DNA of 64,000 bases from positions 46,015 through 110,014 of the forward strand of contig NZ_JASXSX010000003.1 of NCBI RefSeq assembly GCF_032085515.1, in the 5' to 3' direction. Made by a program: the position numbers and the translations under genes. This DNA comes from Gleimia hominis. GTDB lineage: Bacteria > Actinomycetota > Actinomycetes > Actinomycetales > Actinomycetaceae. The notes under the pieces were generated by a model. That model was not told the DNA's origin. It saw only the letters and a list, made by a program, of their open reading frames with translations, and did no database searches. This document shows, piece after piece, positions 41,910 to 50,660 of the stretch (positions are counted from its first letter, which is position 1; the number at the start of each line of letters is the position of its first letter).

Positions 41910-43349
41910 TTACCGTAGCTCACCATTCCACACGCCCTCTTGCGTGAGTTCACGCAATTCGGGGTATCGGTTTGCATTGAACACGAGTGGTTTGCCGCGC
42001 CGCTTCAAACTCTCCCAATCCTGCAGCACCAAACGCACCCACCGCACCAACACGACGATGGCCACGAGGTTAATAATAGCGCCCAACCCCAAAAGTAAGT
42101 CAGATAATGCCCAAGCAACGGGCAAGTTCACAATTGCGCCGGCGGATGCCGCCAACACTGCGGCCGCCCGATAAACCAACGTGACCGTCGGCCTGCGACT
42201 CAAATGATCGAGCGCCACCTGCCCGTGCGAGTATGCGCCGTACGCCGACGTGTAGCCAAACACGAAGATCATCAGGGACATCGGCAGCGCCATCCACGAG
42301 CCCAAGGAGGAGGTCACAGCTTGGGCGGTTAAGGAACCCGCAGCTTGCGTCGGCATCGCGGGATGGTAGGCGCCCGAAACGAGGATCAGCAAAGCGGTGG
42401 CGGTGCACACCACAATCGTGTCGATGAATACGCCCAGTGATTGCACGAGGCCTTGTTGCACCGGGTGGGCGACGGTGGCTGCCCCCGCGTTGTTCGGGGT
42501 GGTGCCCAGCCCGGCTTCGTTAGAGAACAAGCCGCGGCGCGCCCCGTTCACCAGCGCTATGAACAACCCGCCGGTCACGCCGCCCGCCACTTGGGTGGGG
42601 CCGAATGCAGCGGTGATTATCCACCCGAAGGCGGCGGCTGCGGCAGCGGGGTTCAGCGCCAGCACTGCGATCGTCACCAAAATGTACACGCCCGCCATGA
42701 TGGGCGTTAAATACTCGGAGGCACGCGCCACCGAGTACATGCCGCCCAAGATCACGGGTGCGAGGAGAACGAGGAAGATCAGCATCGTCACCCACGTGGG
42801 TACGCCGTGGTTCGCCCCGAGTGTGGACGCAACCGTGTTGACCTGCACCATGGGTACGGCCAGGCCGGATGCGACTACGGAAATGCACGCCGAAACCGCG
42901 GCCACGCGTTTCCACCCCAGGGCGCGGGAAATGTAGTAGGCGGGTCCGCCTCGGTAAATACCGGGTTCTACTTCTGATTTGAAGATTTGCGCGAGCACGC
43001 ATTCAACGAATGAGGTCGCCATCCCGACTGCAGCCACGATCCACATCCAGAAGATCGCACCCGGCCCACCCATAATAAGAGCGAGCGCCACGCCCCCGAT
43101 GTTTCCGATTCCGATGCGCGTGCCCAGGCCAACGGCGAAGGCTTGGAACGAACTGACTTCTTGCCCTTTGATGCTGCGAGCCCCTTTGAGCGCGCGGATC
43201 ATGTTTGGGAAGTGGCGGATTTGCACGCCCCGCATGTAGATGGTGAGGTATATGCCCATCCCGATCAGGAGGAAGACTAGGACCCATGAATAGAGCATTT
43301 GCGCCGCCCATTGCACTGCGCTTGCTACCCCGTTCATTACTGTCGTCAT
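41910..43349 (-). CDS. AGCS-family sodium:amino-acid symporter (paralogue 2)
   Basis: A 479-residue symporter with the same layout: RGVQIRHFPNMIRALKGARS, GPGAIFWMWIVAAVGMATSF, YRGGPAYYISRALGWKR, GARRGLFSNEAGLGTTPNNA. In the late helix the family's acidic YAE/YSE motif is replaced by GAYSHGQVALDHL, so the usual Glu is Gln. The same change is in paralogue 3, and the two are clearly the closest pair. This may alter coupling or substrate choice. The start is ATG 43349, with GGAG 8 bases upstream; 13 extra in-frame codons reach 43388 but overlap paralogue 3. Confidence 0.92.
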   Translation of the reverse strand: MTTVMNGVASAVQWAAQMLYSWVLVFLLIGMGIYLTIYMRGVQIRHFPNMIRALKGARSIKGQEVSSFQAFAVGLGTRIGIGNIGGVALALIMGGPGAIFWMWIVAAVGMATSFVECVLAQIFKSEVEPGIYRGGPAYYISRALGWKRVAAVSACISVVASGLAVPMVQVNTVASTLGANHGVPTWVTMLIFLVLLAPVILGGMYSVARASEYLTPIMAGVYILVTIAVLALNPAAAAAAFGWIITAAFGPTQVAGGVTGGLFIALVNGARRGLFSNEAGLGTTPNNAGAATVAHPVQQGLVQSLGVFIDTIVVCTATALLILVSGAYHPAMPTQAAGSLTAQAVTSSLGSWMALPMSLMIFVFGYTSAYGAYSHGQVALDHLSRRPTVTLVYRAAAVLAASAGAIVNLPVAWALSDLLLGLGAIINLVAIVVLVRWVRLVLQDWESLKRRGKPLVFNANRYPELRELTQEGVWNGELR

Positions 43350-43368
43350 GTCTAGTCTCCGATCGTTG

Positions 43369-44823
43369 TTACTGCACCTTCCTATCACTACCCTCAGACC
43401 ACACCCCGTTTTTCAGGATTGGCCTGAGGCGGGGATACTTTGCGGCGTTAAACACGGGTCGCGTACCGGCTTGGGTTTGTTGTTCCCAATCGTTGAGGGC
43501 GACGCGTACCCATCGGACGAGGACGACGATTGCCACCAGGTTGATGATGCCACCTAGGCCCAGGAGGAAATCTGACAGTGCCCACACGACCGGTAGTTTA
43601 ACGACGGCTCCCAACCCGGCTACGGCCACGGCTAGTACGCGAAAGCCCCACGAGGCCGCGCGGTTGGAGGTCAGTGAGTCCAGTGCAACTTGCCCATAAG
43701 AGTATGCACCGTAGGCGGAGGTGTATCCAAATATGAAGATGATCAGCGACATTGGTAGTGCCATCCACGAACCCAGGGAGGAGGTGACAGCTTGGGCGGT
43801 TAAAGAGCCCGCTGCTGCCGGGTCCATGCCCGGGGTGTAAACGCCAGACACGAGGATCAGTAAGGCGGTGGCGGTGCACACGACGATGGTGTCTACGAAC
43901 ACGCCGAAGGCTTGCAAGAATCCTTGTTGCACGGGGTGGTCTACCGCGGCTGCGCCGGCCGCGTTCGGGGTGGTGCCCAGCCCGGCTTCGTTAGAGAACA
44001 AGCCGCGGCGCGCCCCGTTCACGAGGGCGACGAACAACCCGCCGGTTACGCCCCCAGCTACTTGGGTGGGTCCGAATGCGGCGGTGAAAATGCTGGTTAG
44101 TGCCGCGAGCGCTTGGCCGGGGTGCAAGACAAGCACCACGAGGGTGATGACCACGTAGGCGCCAGCCATGATGGGCGCTAAGTATTCGGACGCGCGGGCT
44201 ACGGAGCGGATTCCCCCGAGGATCACGGGTGCGAGCAGCAACAGGAAGAACAGCATGGTGGAGTACGTGGGGACCGCGTGGTTGGCAGCAAACGTGGCGG
44301 CCACCGTGTTGACCTGCACCATGGGCACGGCAAATCCGCAGGCGAGTACCGTGATTGCGGCAAACACTACGGCCGCTGGTTTACAGTTCAGACCTTGCCG
44401 CAGGTAGTACGCTGGCCCGCCGCGGAACGTGCCGTCTGCGTGGCGAACTTTGAATAGTTGTGCCAGGACTGATTCGACGAATGAGGATGCCATTCCGACC
44501 GCAGCAACGATCCACATCCAGAAGATCGCGCCGGGCCCACCCATAATTAGGGCGAGCGCCACCCCACCGATGTTTCCAATGCCGATGCGCGTGCCAATCC
44601 CAACTGCGAACGCTTGGAATGAGGAGATCCCATTTCGACTTGCTGTCCGCGAGTTCGCTAGCGAGCGGACCATGTCTTTGAAATGGCGAAATTGCACGCC
44701 CTTCAGGTACGCGGTTAGCGCCAGGCCAACGCCGACCAGGAGGAACAATAGGACCCACGAGTACAGCATGTCCACTGCCCACATGAGCGTGTTTTCAAGT
44801 GTAGAAAGAATCTTGGTAATCAT
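43369..44823 (-). CDS. AGCS-family sodium:amino-acid symporter (paralogue 3)
   Basis: A 484-residue symporter, near-colinear with paralogue 2. It has KGVQFRHFKDMVRSLANS, GPGAIFWMWIVAAVGMASSF, FRGGPAYYLRQGLNCKP and GARRGLFSNEAGLGTTPNAA. The late-helix segment GAYSYGQVALDSL again has Gln in place of the conserved Glu. The central block from NGARRGLFSNEAGLGTTPN to SSLGSWMALPMSL is almost identical to paralogue 2, which suggests recent duplication or gene conversion. The ATG at 44823 lies just after the stop of paralogue 4 with a weak GGAAAT site, so translation is probably coupled. Confidence 0.92.
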   Translation of the reverse strand: MITKILSTLENTLMWAVDMLYSWVLLFLLVGVGLALTAYLKGVQFRHFKDMVRSLANSRTASRNGISSFQAFAVGIGTRIGIGNIGGVALALIMGGPGAIFWMWIVAAVGMASSFVESVLAQLFKVRHADGTFRGGPAYYLRQGLNCKPAAVVFAAITVLACGFAVPMVQVNTVAATFAANHAVPTYSTMLFFLLLLAPVILGGIRSVARASEYLAPIMAGAYVVITLVVLVLHPGQALAALTSIFTAAFGPTQVAGGVTGGLFVALVNGARRGLFSNEAGLGTTPNAAGAAAVDHPVQQGFLQAFGVFVDTIVVCTATALLILVSGVYTPGMDPAAAGSLTAQAVTSSLGSWMALPMSLIIFIFGYTSAYGAYSYGQVALDSLTSNRAASWGFRVLAVAVAGLGAVVKLPVVWALSDFLLGLGGIINLVAIVVLVRWVRVALNDWEQQTQAGTRPVFNAAKYPRLRPILKNGVWSEGSDRKVQ

Positions 44824-44831
44824 ATTTCCGT

Positions 44832-46253
44832 TTACTGTGCTACTTCGGCAGGTAGTTTTGCGGGTAGATATTCACATTCTTGAGGGTTGAAGGCAGCGCC
44901 TTTGCGCGCTTCGTAGTCTTTGAGTACGCCCACGACCCACTTGTATAGGTACAGCAGTGCGAGTAGGTTCATCACCGTCATGACGGCCATGGCGATGTCC
45001 ACCATGTTCCACACGAGTTGCAGGCTGGCGACCGCGCCGATCCCAACGGAGGCAACGGAAACGATACGTACTACCCACCGGCCCACGGGGGAAGAGATGA
45101 TGAAGTCCATGTTCACTTCGGAGTACACGTAGGCGGCGATTATGGAGGAAAATGCGAGCACGAAAATCATGATCGCCATGGGGATCACAGTCCAGTTCCC
45201 CAACTCGTTTTGGACCGCCAACATAGTTAAGTTTGAGGGGTTAACCCCGGGCGCCGCCCAGACGCGTTCCCCGGCGATTAGGATCACCATGGCGGTTGCG
45301 GTGCACACGATGATGGTGTCTACGAACACGCCTAGGGATTGCACGAACCCCTGTTTAACCGGGTGGTCCACGGTGGCGGTTGCAGCCGCGTTCGGGGCGG
45401 TGCCCTGCCCCGCTTCGTTTGAAAACATGCCGCGCTGCGTACCGGTAATGAGGGCGGCGAGGATTCCCCCACCAAGGCCAGAGACTATTGGTTTGGAAGC
45501 GAATGCGCTCGCGAAGATGAGTGAGAATAAACCCGGTAGTTTCGACAGGTTCATAACCATGATTACGACCACTACGAGCACGTAGAACGTAGCCATGATG
45601 GGCGCCAAATACTCGGTTACCCGCGCCACGCGCCGCACCCCACCGAAAATGACGGGGGCTGCGCACACCACCATTATGATCGCGATTTGCGTTTCACTCA
45701 GCGCCGTGGTTTCCACCACCGTTTGAGCGATTGCGTTCGCCTGCACAGAGGTGATTACGAACCCGCACGTGACGATCGTGATGATCGCAAAAACAACTCC
45801 CAGTGCGCGCGAATGCATACCCAGCCGCATGTAGTACGCGGGGCCACCGCGGAAAGACCCGTCGGGCCCGCGCACTTTGAATACTTGGGCGAGCGTTGCC
45901 TCAAAAAATGCGGTCGCCATCCCCACTAGCGCCACTCCCCACATCCACACGAGGGCCCCGGGGCCACCGAACATGAGGGCCGCAGCCACCCCGAAAACGT
46001 TCCCAATGCCCACGCGGGCTGCCAGCGAAATCGTGAACGCTTGGAACGATGAAATCCCGCCGTGCGCGTCCCCTCGGGAATGTAAAACCGTGCGCACCAT
46101 GCGGGGTAGGTGGCGGACTTGGACGAAGCGGGTGATGACAGTGAAAAATACGCCCGCGCCGAACAGGACCCACATTGTGATGTGCAGGGTAATCCAGTCC
46201 GCTACCGCGCCTACAGATTCGGCGGCGCTAAGGGCATAAATAGCACTGTGCAT
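44832..46253 (-). CDS. AGCS-family sodium:alanine/glycine symporter (paralogue 4, first gene)
   Basis: A 473-residue symporter that opens the array. Motifs: RFVQVRHLPRMVRTVLHS, GPGALVWMWGVALVGMATAF, FRGGPAYYMRLGMHSRALG, GTQRGMFSNEAGQGTAPNAA and AFSSIIAAYVYSEVNMDF (acidic residue kept). It is closer to paralogue 1 than to 2 and 3 in the late helices. The ATG at 46253 follows GAGGTTCTG. A perfect 7-bp-arm hairpin (ACCCCAC/GTGGGGT, 46271-46289) lies in its 5' leader, where it could affect expression of the whole operon. Confidence 0.92.
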   Translation of the reverse strand: MHSAIYALSAAESVGAVADWITLHITMWVLFGAGVFFTVITRFVQVRHLPRMVRTVLHSRGDAHGGISSFQAFTISLAARVGIGNVFGVAAALMFGGPGALVWMWGVALVGMATAFFEATLAQVFKVRGPDGSFRGGPAYYMRLGMHSRALGVVFAIITIVTCGFVITSVQANAIAQTVVETTALSETQIAIIMVVCAAPVIFGGVRRVARVTEYLAPIMATFYVLVVVVIMVMNLSKLPGLFSLIFASAFASKPIVSGLGGGILAALITGTQRGMFSNEAGQGTAPNAAATATVDHPVKQGFVQSLGVFVDTIIVCTATAMVILIAGERVWAAPGVNPSNLTMLAVQNELGNWTVIPMAIMIFVLAFSSIIAAYVYSEVNMDFIISSPVGRWVVRIVSVASVGIGAVASLQLVWNMVDIAMAVMTVMNLLALLYLYKWVVGVLKDYEARKGAAFNPQECEYLPAKLPAEVAQ

Positions 46254-46270
46254 CAGAACCTCGCGTATCT

Positions 46271-46289
46271 AACCCCACAGAAAGTGGGG
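46271..46289 (-). promoter_or_regulatory. Hairpin in the leader of the symporter operon
   Basis: ACCCCAC and GTGGGGT pair perfectly around AGAAA, 18 bp before the first AGCS start codon. It may be an operator or a structural element of the 5' UTR. No known riboswitch consensus (for example glycine) was found around it. Confidence 0.5.
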
Positions 46290-46379
46290 TGTATCAGCGT
46301 GAATGTACTCGCATGAGTTTACCGAACTGTTTTCTAAACCCCGCATTACCCCGGGAGTTTGTTCAATAACTGGAATGCT

Positions 46380-46426
46380 CGGTGTTTGGCTGGGCGAAAA
46401 ATATGGAACCCGGTGTTTGGCTGGGC
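46380..46426. repeat. Two 16-bp direct repeats in the symporter/helicase divergent region
   Basis: CGGTGTTTGGCTGGGC occurs exactly at 46380-46395 and 46411-46426, a spacing of 31 bp (about three helical turns). The second copy ends 12 bp before the helicase -10 box. Same-face spacing suggests two sites for one DNA-binding protein that could act on either divergent gene. Confidence 0.75.
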
Positions 46427-46450
46427 CCAAGTTTTTGAGACAATCGTCTT

Positions 46451-49096
46451 ATGGCCGCATTGAACTCACTGCTTGACGACTTGGAAGACCGGGAACAGCT
46501 AGATGACGAAGAAGCCATCTACACGGCGTTCACCGCGTGGGCGGAAGAATCAGGCCGGCCCCTGTACCCGCACCAAGACGAAGCGTTCTTGGAGCTGCTA
46601 GACGGCCAGCATGTGATTGCCGCCACCCCCACGGGTTCGGGTAAGTCGATGATCGCGTTGGCGGCGCATTTTTTGTCGCTCGCACGCGGCGGGCGGTCGT
46701 ACTACACTGCGCCGCTCAAAGCGTTGGTGTCAGAAAAGTTCTTTGACCTGGTTGCCCTGTTTGGTTCCGCGAACGTGGGGATGGTGACCGGGGACGCGTC
46801 CGTGAATGCGAACGCACCGATTATTTGCTGCACCGCAGAGATCCTCGCTAACCAAGCATTGCGTGAGGGCGCGGATTTAGATGCGGACATGGTGATTATG
46901 GACGAGTTCCATTTTTACGCGGACCCGGATCGGGGGTGGGCGTGGCAGGTACCGCTGCTGGAGCTACCGCGCGTGCAGTTCGTGCTCATGTCCGCCACTT
47001 TGGGGGACGTCACGTTTTTTCAGCAGGACCTGAAGAAACGAACGGGCCGTTCGGTGGCGCTAGTTAATGATGCGCAGCGCCCCGTCCCCTTGGAAATGTC
47101 TTTTTCCTACGACCGCCTGGCCACGGTGGTGGCGGATTTGATTGAGGCGGGTAAGTACCCTATTTATATCGTGCACTTTGGGCAAAAAGCCGCGATGAGC
47201 ACCGCGCATGCACTGGCACGTGAAACCCTGGTGTCCAAGCATCATGCGCAGCGCATCAAGGACGCGATCGGGGGATTCAAGTTTGGCCGCGGTTTCGGCC
47301 AGATCCTCCGGCGCCTGCTGGTTGCGGGCGTGGGGGTGCACCACGCGGGGATGCTGCCGCGCTACCGCCGACTCGTTGAAAAACTCACGCAAGCGGGTGT
47401 GCTCGCGGTGATTTGTGGTACGGACACGCTCGGAGTGGGGATTAACGTTCCGATCACCACGGTGCTGCTCACGTCCCTCGTGAAATTCGATGGTCGCCGC
47501 CAACGGATCCTGTCTGCCCGCGAGTTCCACCAGATTGCCGGGCGGGCCGGGCGCGCTGGGTTCGATGAGGTCGGTTGGGTTGTGGTGCAAGCCCCGGAGC
47601 ACGTGATTGAGAACCGGATCGAAGAAAAGAAGGCGGGTGATGACCCGAAAAAGCGGCGCAAACTCGTGAAGAAGAAACCCGAACCCGGGCAAGTCAGCTG
47701 GTCCGAATCCACTTTTGAACGCCTGCAGCAGGCACAGCCGGAACCGCTGTCGTCCCAGTTCGAGTTCTCCCATTCGATCGTGTTGAACGTGCTGGCGAAC
47801 CCCCAGTCCCCCACCGAACACCTGCTGTATTTGGCCACCGAGAATCACTCTGAACCCGCGGTTTCGAACCCGCATTTGCGCCGCCTTGGGCAGATTTACA
47901 CGTCGTTGCGCCAGGCCGGCGTGGTGGACAAGCTATCCACTGCGACCGCTCAGGAGCGGGGGGGAGACAGGCTGCAGCTGGTGCGTTCCCTCCCGGAAGA
48001 TTTTGCGCTCAACCAGCCCCTGTCCCCGTTTGCGTTGGCGGCGTTAGACCTGCTGGACCCGGACGCCCCGACGTACGCGTTAGATGTCGTGTCAGTAGTC
48101 GAAGCGGTTTTGGAAAATCCGCGGCCCCTCTTGTTTGCCCAGTTGCATGAGGCAAAAGGCCAGGCGGTGGAGCAGATGAAAGCCGCGGGGTTGGACTACG
48201 CGGATCGGATGGAAGCGTTAGAGGAAGTGACTTGGCCGCAGCCGCTTGCGGAACTGCTGGTGCCTGCTTTTAGGATGTTTGAGGAGTCGAACCCGTGGGT
48301 GCTGGGCCATGAGCTTGCCCCCAAGTCAGTGGTGCGCTTCATGGTGGAGAACGCGATGACGTTTTCGGATCTGATTTCGCGTTTCGACATTGCCCGTTCC
48401 GAGGGCGTGGTGCTGCGTTACCTCTCCGACGCGTACCGGGCGCTGCGTCAGATTGTGCCCGACCAGTACCGCACGGATGAGGTTGAGCAGATTCTAGACT
48501 GGCTGGCAGGGCTGATTAAGGCGGTGGACTCTTCGCTGTTGGACGAGTGGGAGGCACTGTCGAACCCGCAGGCCGCTAAGCCAAGCGACGCGGCGGGGGC
48601 GGACACGGCGGTGGAGCGCGCATTCGGCGCCGATGCAGACGGAGTGGTGCGCATGAGCTCGAATCCGCACCTGCTGGCCCGCGCGGTGCGTAACGAAGTG
48701 TTCCGCCGCGTGGACCGGTTCGCGTTGGATGACGTAGATGGGCTCGCGGGTTTTGAGGATTCGGACGGGGCAGAGAAGTGGACAGCGGACCGGTGGGATA
48801 GTGTGCTGGACCGCTACTACGCGGAGTACGACTGGCTCGGTGCCAGCGCAGAAGCCCGCTCCAGCGCCCGCTTCACGCTGACTGCGGATGCGACGGACGC
48901 GGACCTTGTAGACGCGGGCGTACCCGACCGTTTAGTTGAGGCAAATGCGGATCTGACCGACCGCATGCTCGTTACCTACACGTTCGAGGACCCAGATGGG
49001 GATGGGGACTGGCGCCTAGTGGCACTAGTGGATTTAGCGTTGACCCGCGAGCGAGACGAGGTGTGCTTGCGCCTATTGAGTGTGGGCCCGCGGTGA
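46451..49096 (+). CDS. DEAD/DEAH-box superfamily 2 helicase with C-terminal DUF3516-type domain
   Basis: An 881-residue Ski2/Mtr4-like helicase. Walker A IAATPTGSGKSMIALAAHF is near residue 58, motif II VIMDEFHFYADP near 150 (DEFH variant), motif III LMSATLGD, and motif VI FHQIAGRAGRAGFDEVG near 365. The long C-terminal region (about residues 450-880) with a conserved actinobacterial layout corresponds to the DUF3516 domain. An RNA- or DNA-processing role is likely but undefined. The ATG at 46451 is 6 bases after GACAAT with no Shine-Dalgarno, so a leaderless mRNA is predicted. Its stop overlaps the next gene's start. Confidence 0.9.
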   Translation: MAALNSLLDDLEDREQLDDEEAIYTAFTAWAEESGRPLYPHQDEAFLELLDGQHVIAATPTGSGKSMIALAAHFLSLARGGRSYYTAPLKALVSEKFFDLVALFGSANVGMVTGDASVNANAPIICCTAEILANQALREGADLDADMVIMDEFHFYADPDRGWAWQVPLLELPRVQFVLMSATLGDVTFFQQDLKKRTGRSVALVNDAQRPVPLEMSFSYDRLATVVADLIEAGKYPIYIVHFGQKAAMSTAHALARETLVSKHHAQRIKDAIGGFKFGRGFGQILRRLLVAGVGVHHAGMLPRYRRLVEKLTQAGVLAVICGTDTLGVGINVPITTVLLTSLVKFDGRRQRILSAREFHQIAGRAGRAGFDEVGWVVVQAPEHVIENRIEEKKAGDDPKKRRKLVKKKPEPGQVSWSESTFERLQQAQPEPLSSQFEFSHSIVLNVLANPQSPTEHLLYLATENHSEPAVSNPHLRRLGQIYTSLRQAGVVDKLSTATAQERGGDRLQLVRSLPEDFALNQPLSPFALAALDLLDPDAPTYALDVVSVVEAVLENPRPLLFAQLHEAKGQAVEQMKAAGLDYADRMEALEEVTWPQPLAELLVPAFRMFEESNPWVLGHELAPKSVVRFMVENAMTFSDLISRFDIARSEGVVLRYLSDAYRALRQIVPDQYRTDEVEQILDWLAGLIKAVDSSLLDEWEALSNPQAAKPSDAAGADTAVERAFGADADGVVRMSSNPHLLARAVRNEVFRRVDRFALDDVDGLAGFEDSDGAEKWTADRWDSVLDRYYAEYDWLGASAEARSSARFTLTADATDADLVDAGVPDRLVEANADLTDRMLVTYTFEDPDGDGDWRLVALVDLALTRERDEVCLRLLSVGPR

Positions 49097-49539
49097 GGGT
49101 GACGAGGCGGCCGCAGGTTCTTGAGGGCCTCAAATTCTTGCTGGTGGGCGGCATGAACTACGTGGTGGACCTGGGGGTGTTCAATGCGCTGCGGTTCACT
49201 GTGCTGAGCCACTATGTGGTTACGGCAAAAGTGATTTCCGCGGTGGCGGCAACGTTGTTTTCGTGGGTGATGAACCGGTCTTGGACGTTCGCGAATCGGC
49301 AGCGGCATTCCCTGGGCCGCGAGTTCATTAGTTTTATGGTGATTAATGCACTCGGTTTAGCCCCACCTGTGGTGTGCCTGTGGGTGTCGCACTACCTAAT
49401 GGGGCTCACGGGCGCGCTTGCGGACAATGTGTCTGCGAACATTATTGGGGTTGGCTTAGGTACCCTGTTGCGTTACGTGGGGTACTCACGGGTGGCGTTC
49501 GGCCCGCGGCGGACCAAAGCTGAAAGGGAGCCGCGGTAG
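49093..49539 (+). CDS. GtrA family membrane protein
   Basis: A 148-residue, four-helix membrane protein of the GtrA family (helices near residues 13-32, 40-62, 78-100, 115-132). KFLLVGGMNYVVDLGVFNAL is the characteristic first helix and FSWVMNRSWTFANR the loop after the second. GtrA proteins are thought to help move polyprenyl-linked sugars or couple to cell-surface glycosylation. No glycosyltransferase is directly beside it. The GTG at 49093 overlaps the helicase stop by 4 bp (GTGA), so translation is coupled; a frame extension upstream lies inside the helicase gene. Confidence 0.85.
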   Translation: MRVTRRPQVLEGLKFLLVGGMNYVVDLGVFNALRFTVLSHYVVTAKVISAVAATLFSWVMNRSWTFANRQRHSLGREFISFMVINALGLAPPVVCLWVSHYLMGLTGALADNVSANIIGVGLGTLLRYVGYSRVAFGPRRTKAEREPR

Positions 49540-49548
49540 GCTCTAGGT

Positions 49549-50265
49549 GTGAGTGAAAGTATTGATTGTCGAATCGACAGGATCCTAGAACAAATCCACA
49601 CTTCGGCGCAGCAGGCGGGGCGTGATCAGGCGGACGTGCAGCTGGAGCTGGCGGTCAAGACCCGTACGGTCAACGAGATCGCGCAGGCGGTTCACGCTTT
49701 GAATGCGCGGGGGCAGCGCGCCATTTTGGGGCAGAACCGGGTTCAGGAAGCGCAGGTGAGCACCCCGGGGCTGCGCGATCTTGGGATTGCGGATTTTTAT
49801 CCGACTTTGATTGGGCCGCTTCAGAAAAACAAGATCAACCATGCTTTACGGGTGGTTGAGGAAATTGAGACGCTCGATACCCTCAAGCTGGCGCAAGCTG
49901 TGGCCAAACGCGTGGAACCGGGGCGCGTGCTGAACGTGATGATGCAGGTAAATACCGCGCGGGAAGACACGAAGTCGGGGGTGGATCCAGAGCATGCGCT
50001 CGAACTGGCTGGGGCAATAAGTGAGCTTCCCGCACTGCACCTGGTTGGCTTCATGACGATTGGGGCGCACACGGATGACGAAACGCTGGTGCGGCGCTCG
50101 TTTGCTCAGCTGCGGCAGATTCGCGATGCGGCGGTGCAGCAGGGGCTTGCGGACGCAACGGAACTGTCTATGGGGATGAGCGGTGATTTTCCCCTGGCGA
50201 TCGCCGAAGGTGCGACCCGCGTGCGAATTGGTTCGATGGCGTTTGGGCCGCGTCGGGTAGCGTAA
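49549..50265 (+). CDS. YggS/PROSC-family pyridoxal-phosphate homeostasis protein
   Basis: A 238-residue single-domain PLP-binding TIM-barrel. The PLP Lys lies in LELAVKTRTVNEIAQAV, IGPLQKNKINHAL is the conserved surface loop, and LSMGMSGDFPLAIAEGATRV with RIGSMAFGPR is the phosphate-binding end. The family buffers free PLP and influences amino-acid pools. The typical HFIG loop reads FYPTLIG here. The GTG at 49549 is 9 bp after the GtrA stop. TAGGCT 6 bases upstream may be a -10 box for a leaderless message, although read-through from the helicase gene is also possible. Confidence 0.9.
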   Translation: MSESIDCRIDRILEQIHTSAQQAGRDQADVQLELAVKTRTVNEIAQAVHALNARGQRAILGQNRVQEAQVSTPGLRDLGIADFYPTLIGPLQKNKINHALRVVEEIETLDTLKLAQAVAKRVEPGRVLNVMMQVNTAREDTKSGVDPEHALELAGAISELPALHLVGFMTIGAHTDDETLVRRSFAQLRQIRDAAVQQGLADATELSMGMSGDFPLAIAEGATRVRIGSMAFGPRRVA

Positions 50266-50299
50266 CGGCGTTTAAACGTATAAGTTCTAATTGGTATCT

Positions 50300-50317
50300 G
50301 TAAGTCACCTGACTTAC
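50300..50317. promoter_or_regulatory. 18-bp perfect palindrome upstream of the CsbD gene
   Basis: GTAAGTCA and TGACTTAC form a perfect inverted repeat around CC, 24 bp before the CsbD start. TATAAG/TAATTGG-like AT-rich sequence just upstream may hold the promoter. The position suits an operator of a stress-responsive regulator. Confidence 0.65.
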
Positions 50318-50341
50318 CCACTAACACGTTAGGAGCGGCAA

Positions 50342-50578
50342 ATGTCAGCAGAAGATAAGATTGAGAACAAGGCCGAGAACCTAGGCGGCAAAGTAAAAGA
50401 AGGTGTCGGTAAAGTAACCGACGACAAGGGTTTGAAGTCCGAAGGTAAAGCGGACCAGGCGTCATCCAAGATCAAGGATGCGTTCGAGACCGCTAAGGAT
50501 AAGGTTGAGGAGCTCGGCGAAGACGCCAAAGCGGGCTTCAACAAACTGAAGGATGAAATTACTGGCGACGATAAGTAG
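50342..50578 (+). CDS. CsbD family stress-associated protein
   Basis: A small, highly charged 78-residue protein matching the CsbD family (MSAEDKIENKAENLGGKVKE, then VTDDKGLKSEGKADQ). It is rich in Lys, Glu, Asp and Ala, lacks Cys and Trp, and is probably mostly helical or disordered. CsbD proteins are among the most strongly induced general-stress proteins in Gram-positive bacteria but have no known biochemical activity. The ATG at 50342 has AGGAGCGGCAA. Here it is a single gene with its own palindrome-marked upstream region and a strong terminator. Confidence 0.93.
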   Translation: MSAEDKIENKAENLGGKVKEGVGKVTDDKGLKSEGKADQASSKIKDAFETAKDKVEELGEDAKAGFNKLKDEITGDDK

Positions 50579-50620
50579 CACTAGCCAGTAGCTTTTTACA
50601 AGCTCGATTACGCTACAAAC

Positions 50621-50653
50621 ACTTTGGGGAGGGCACCGCGCCCTCCCCAAAGT
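50621..50653. terminator. Bidirectional terminator between CsbD gene and ilvE
   Basis: A 14-bp perfect stem, ACTTTGGGGAGGGC with its complement, encloses a 5-base loop (ACCGC). It lies between two convergent genes. TTT follows on the plus strand, and short T-rich bases follow on the minus strand. It can serve both. Confidence 0.85.
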
Positions 50654-50660
50654 TTTACTC

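Noticed and set aside
46254..46450. Glycine riboswitch upstream of the AGCS symporters
   Set aside because: I looked for the conserved glycine-aptamer segments on the minus strand and found none; only a simple hairpin is present.
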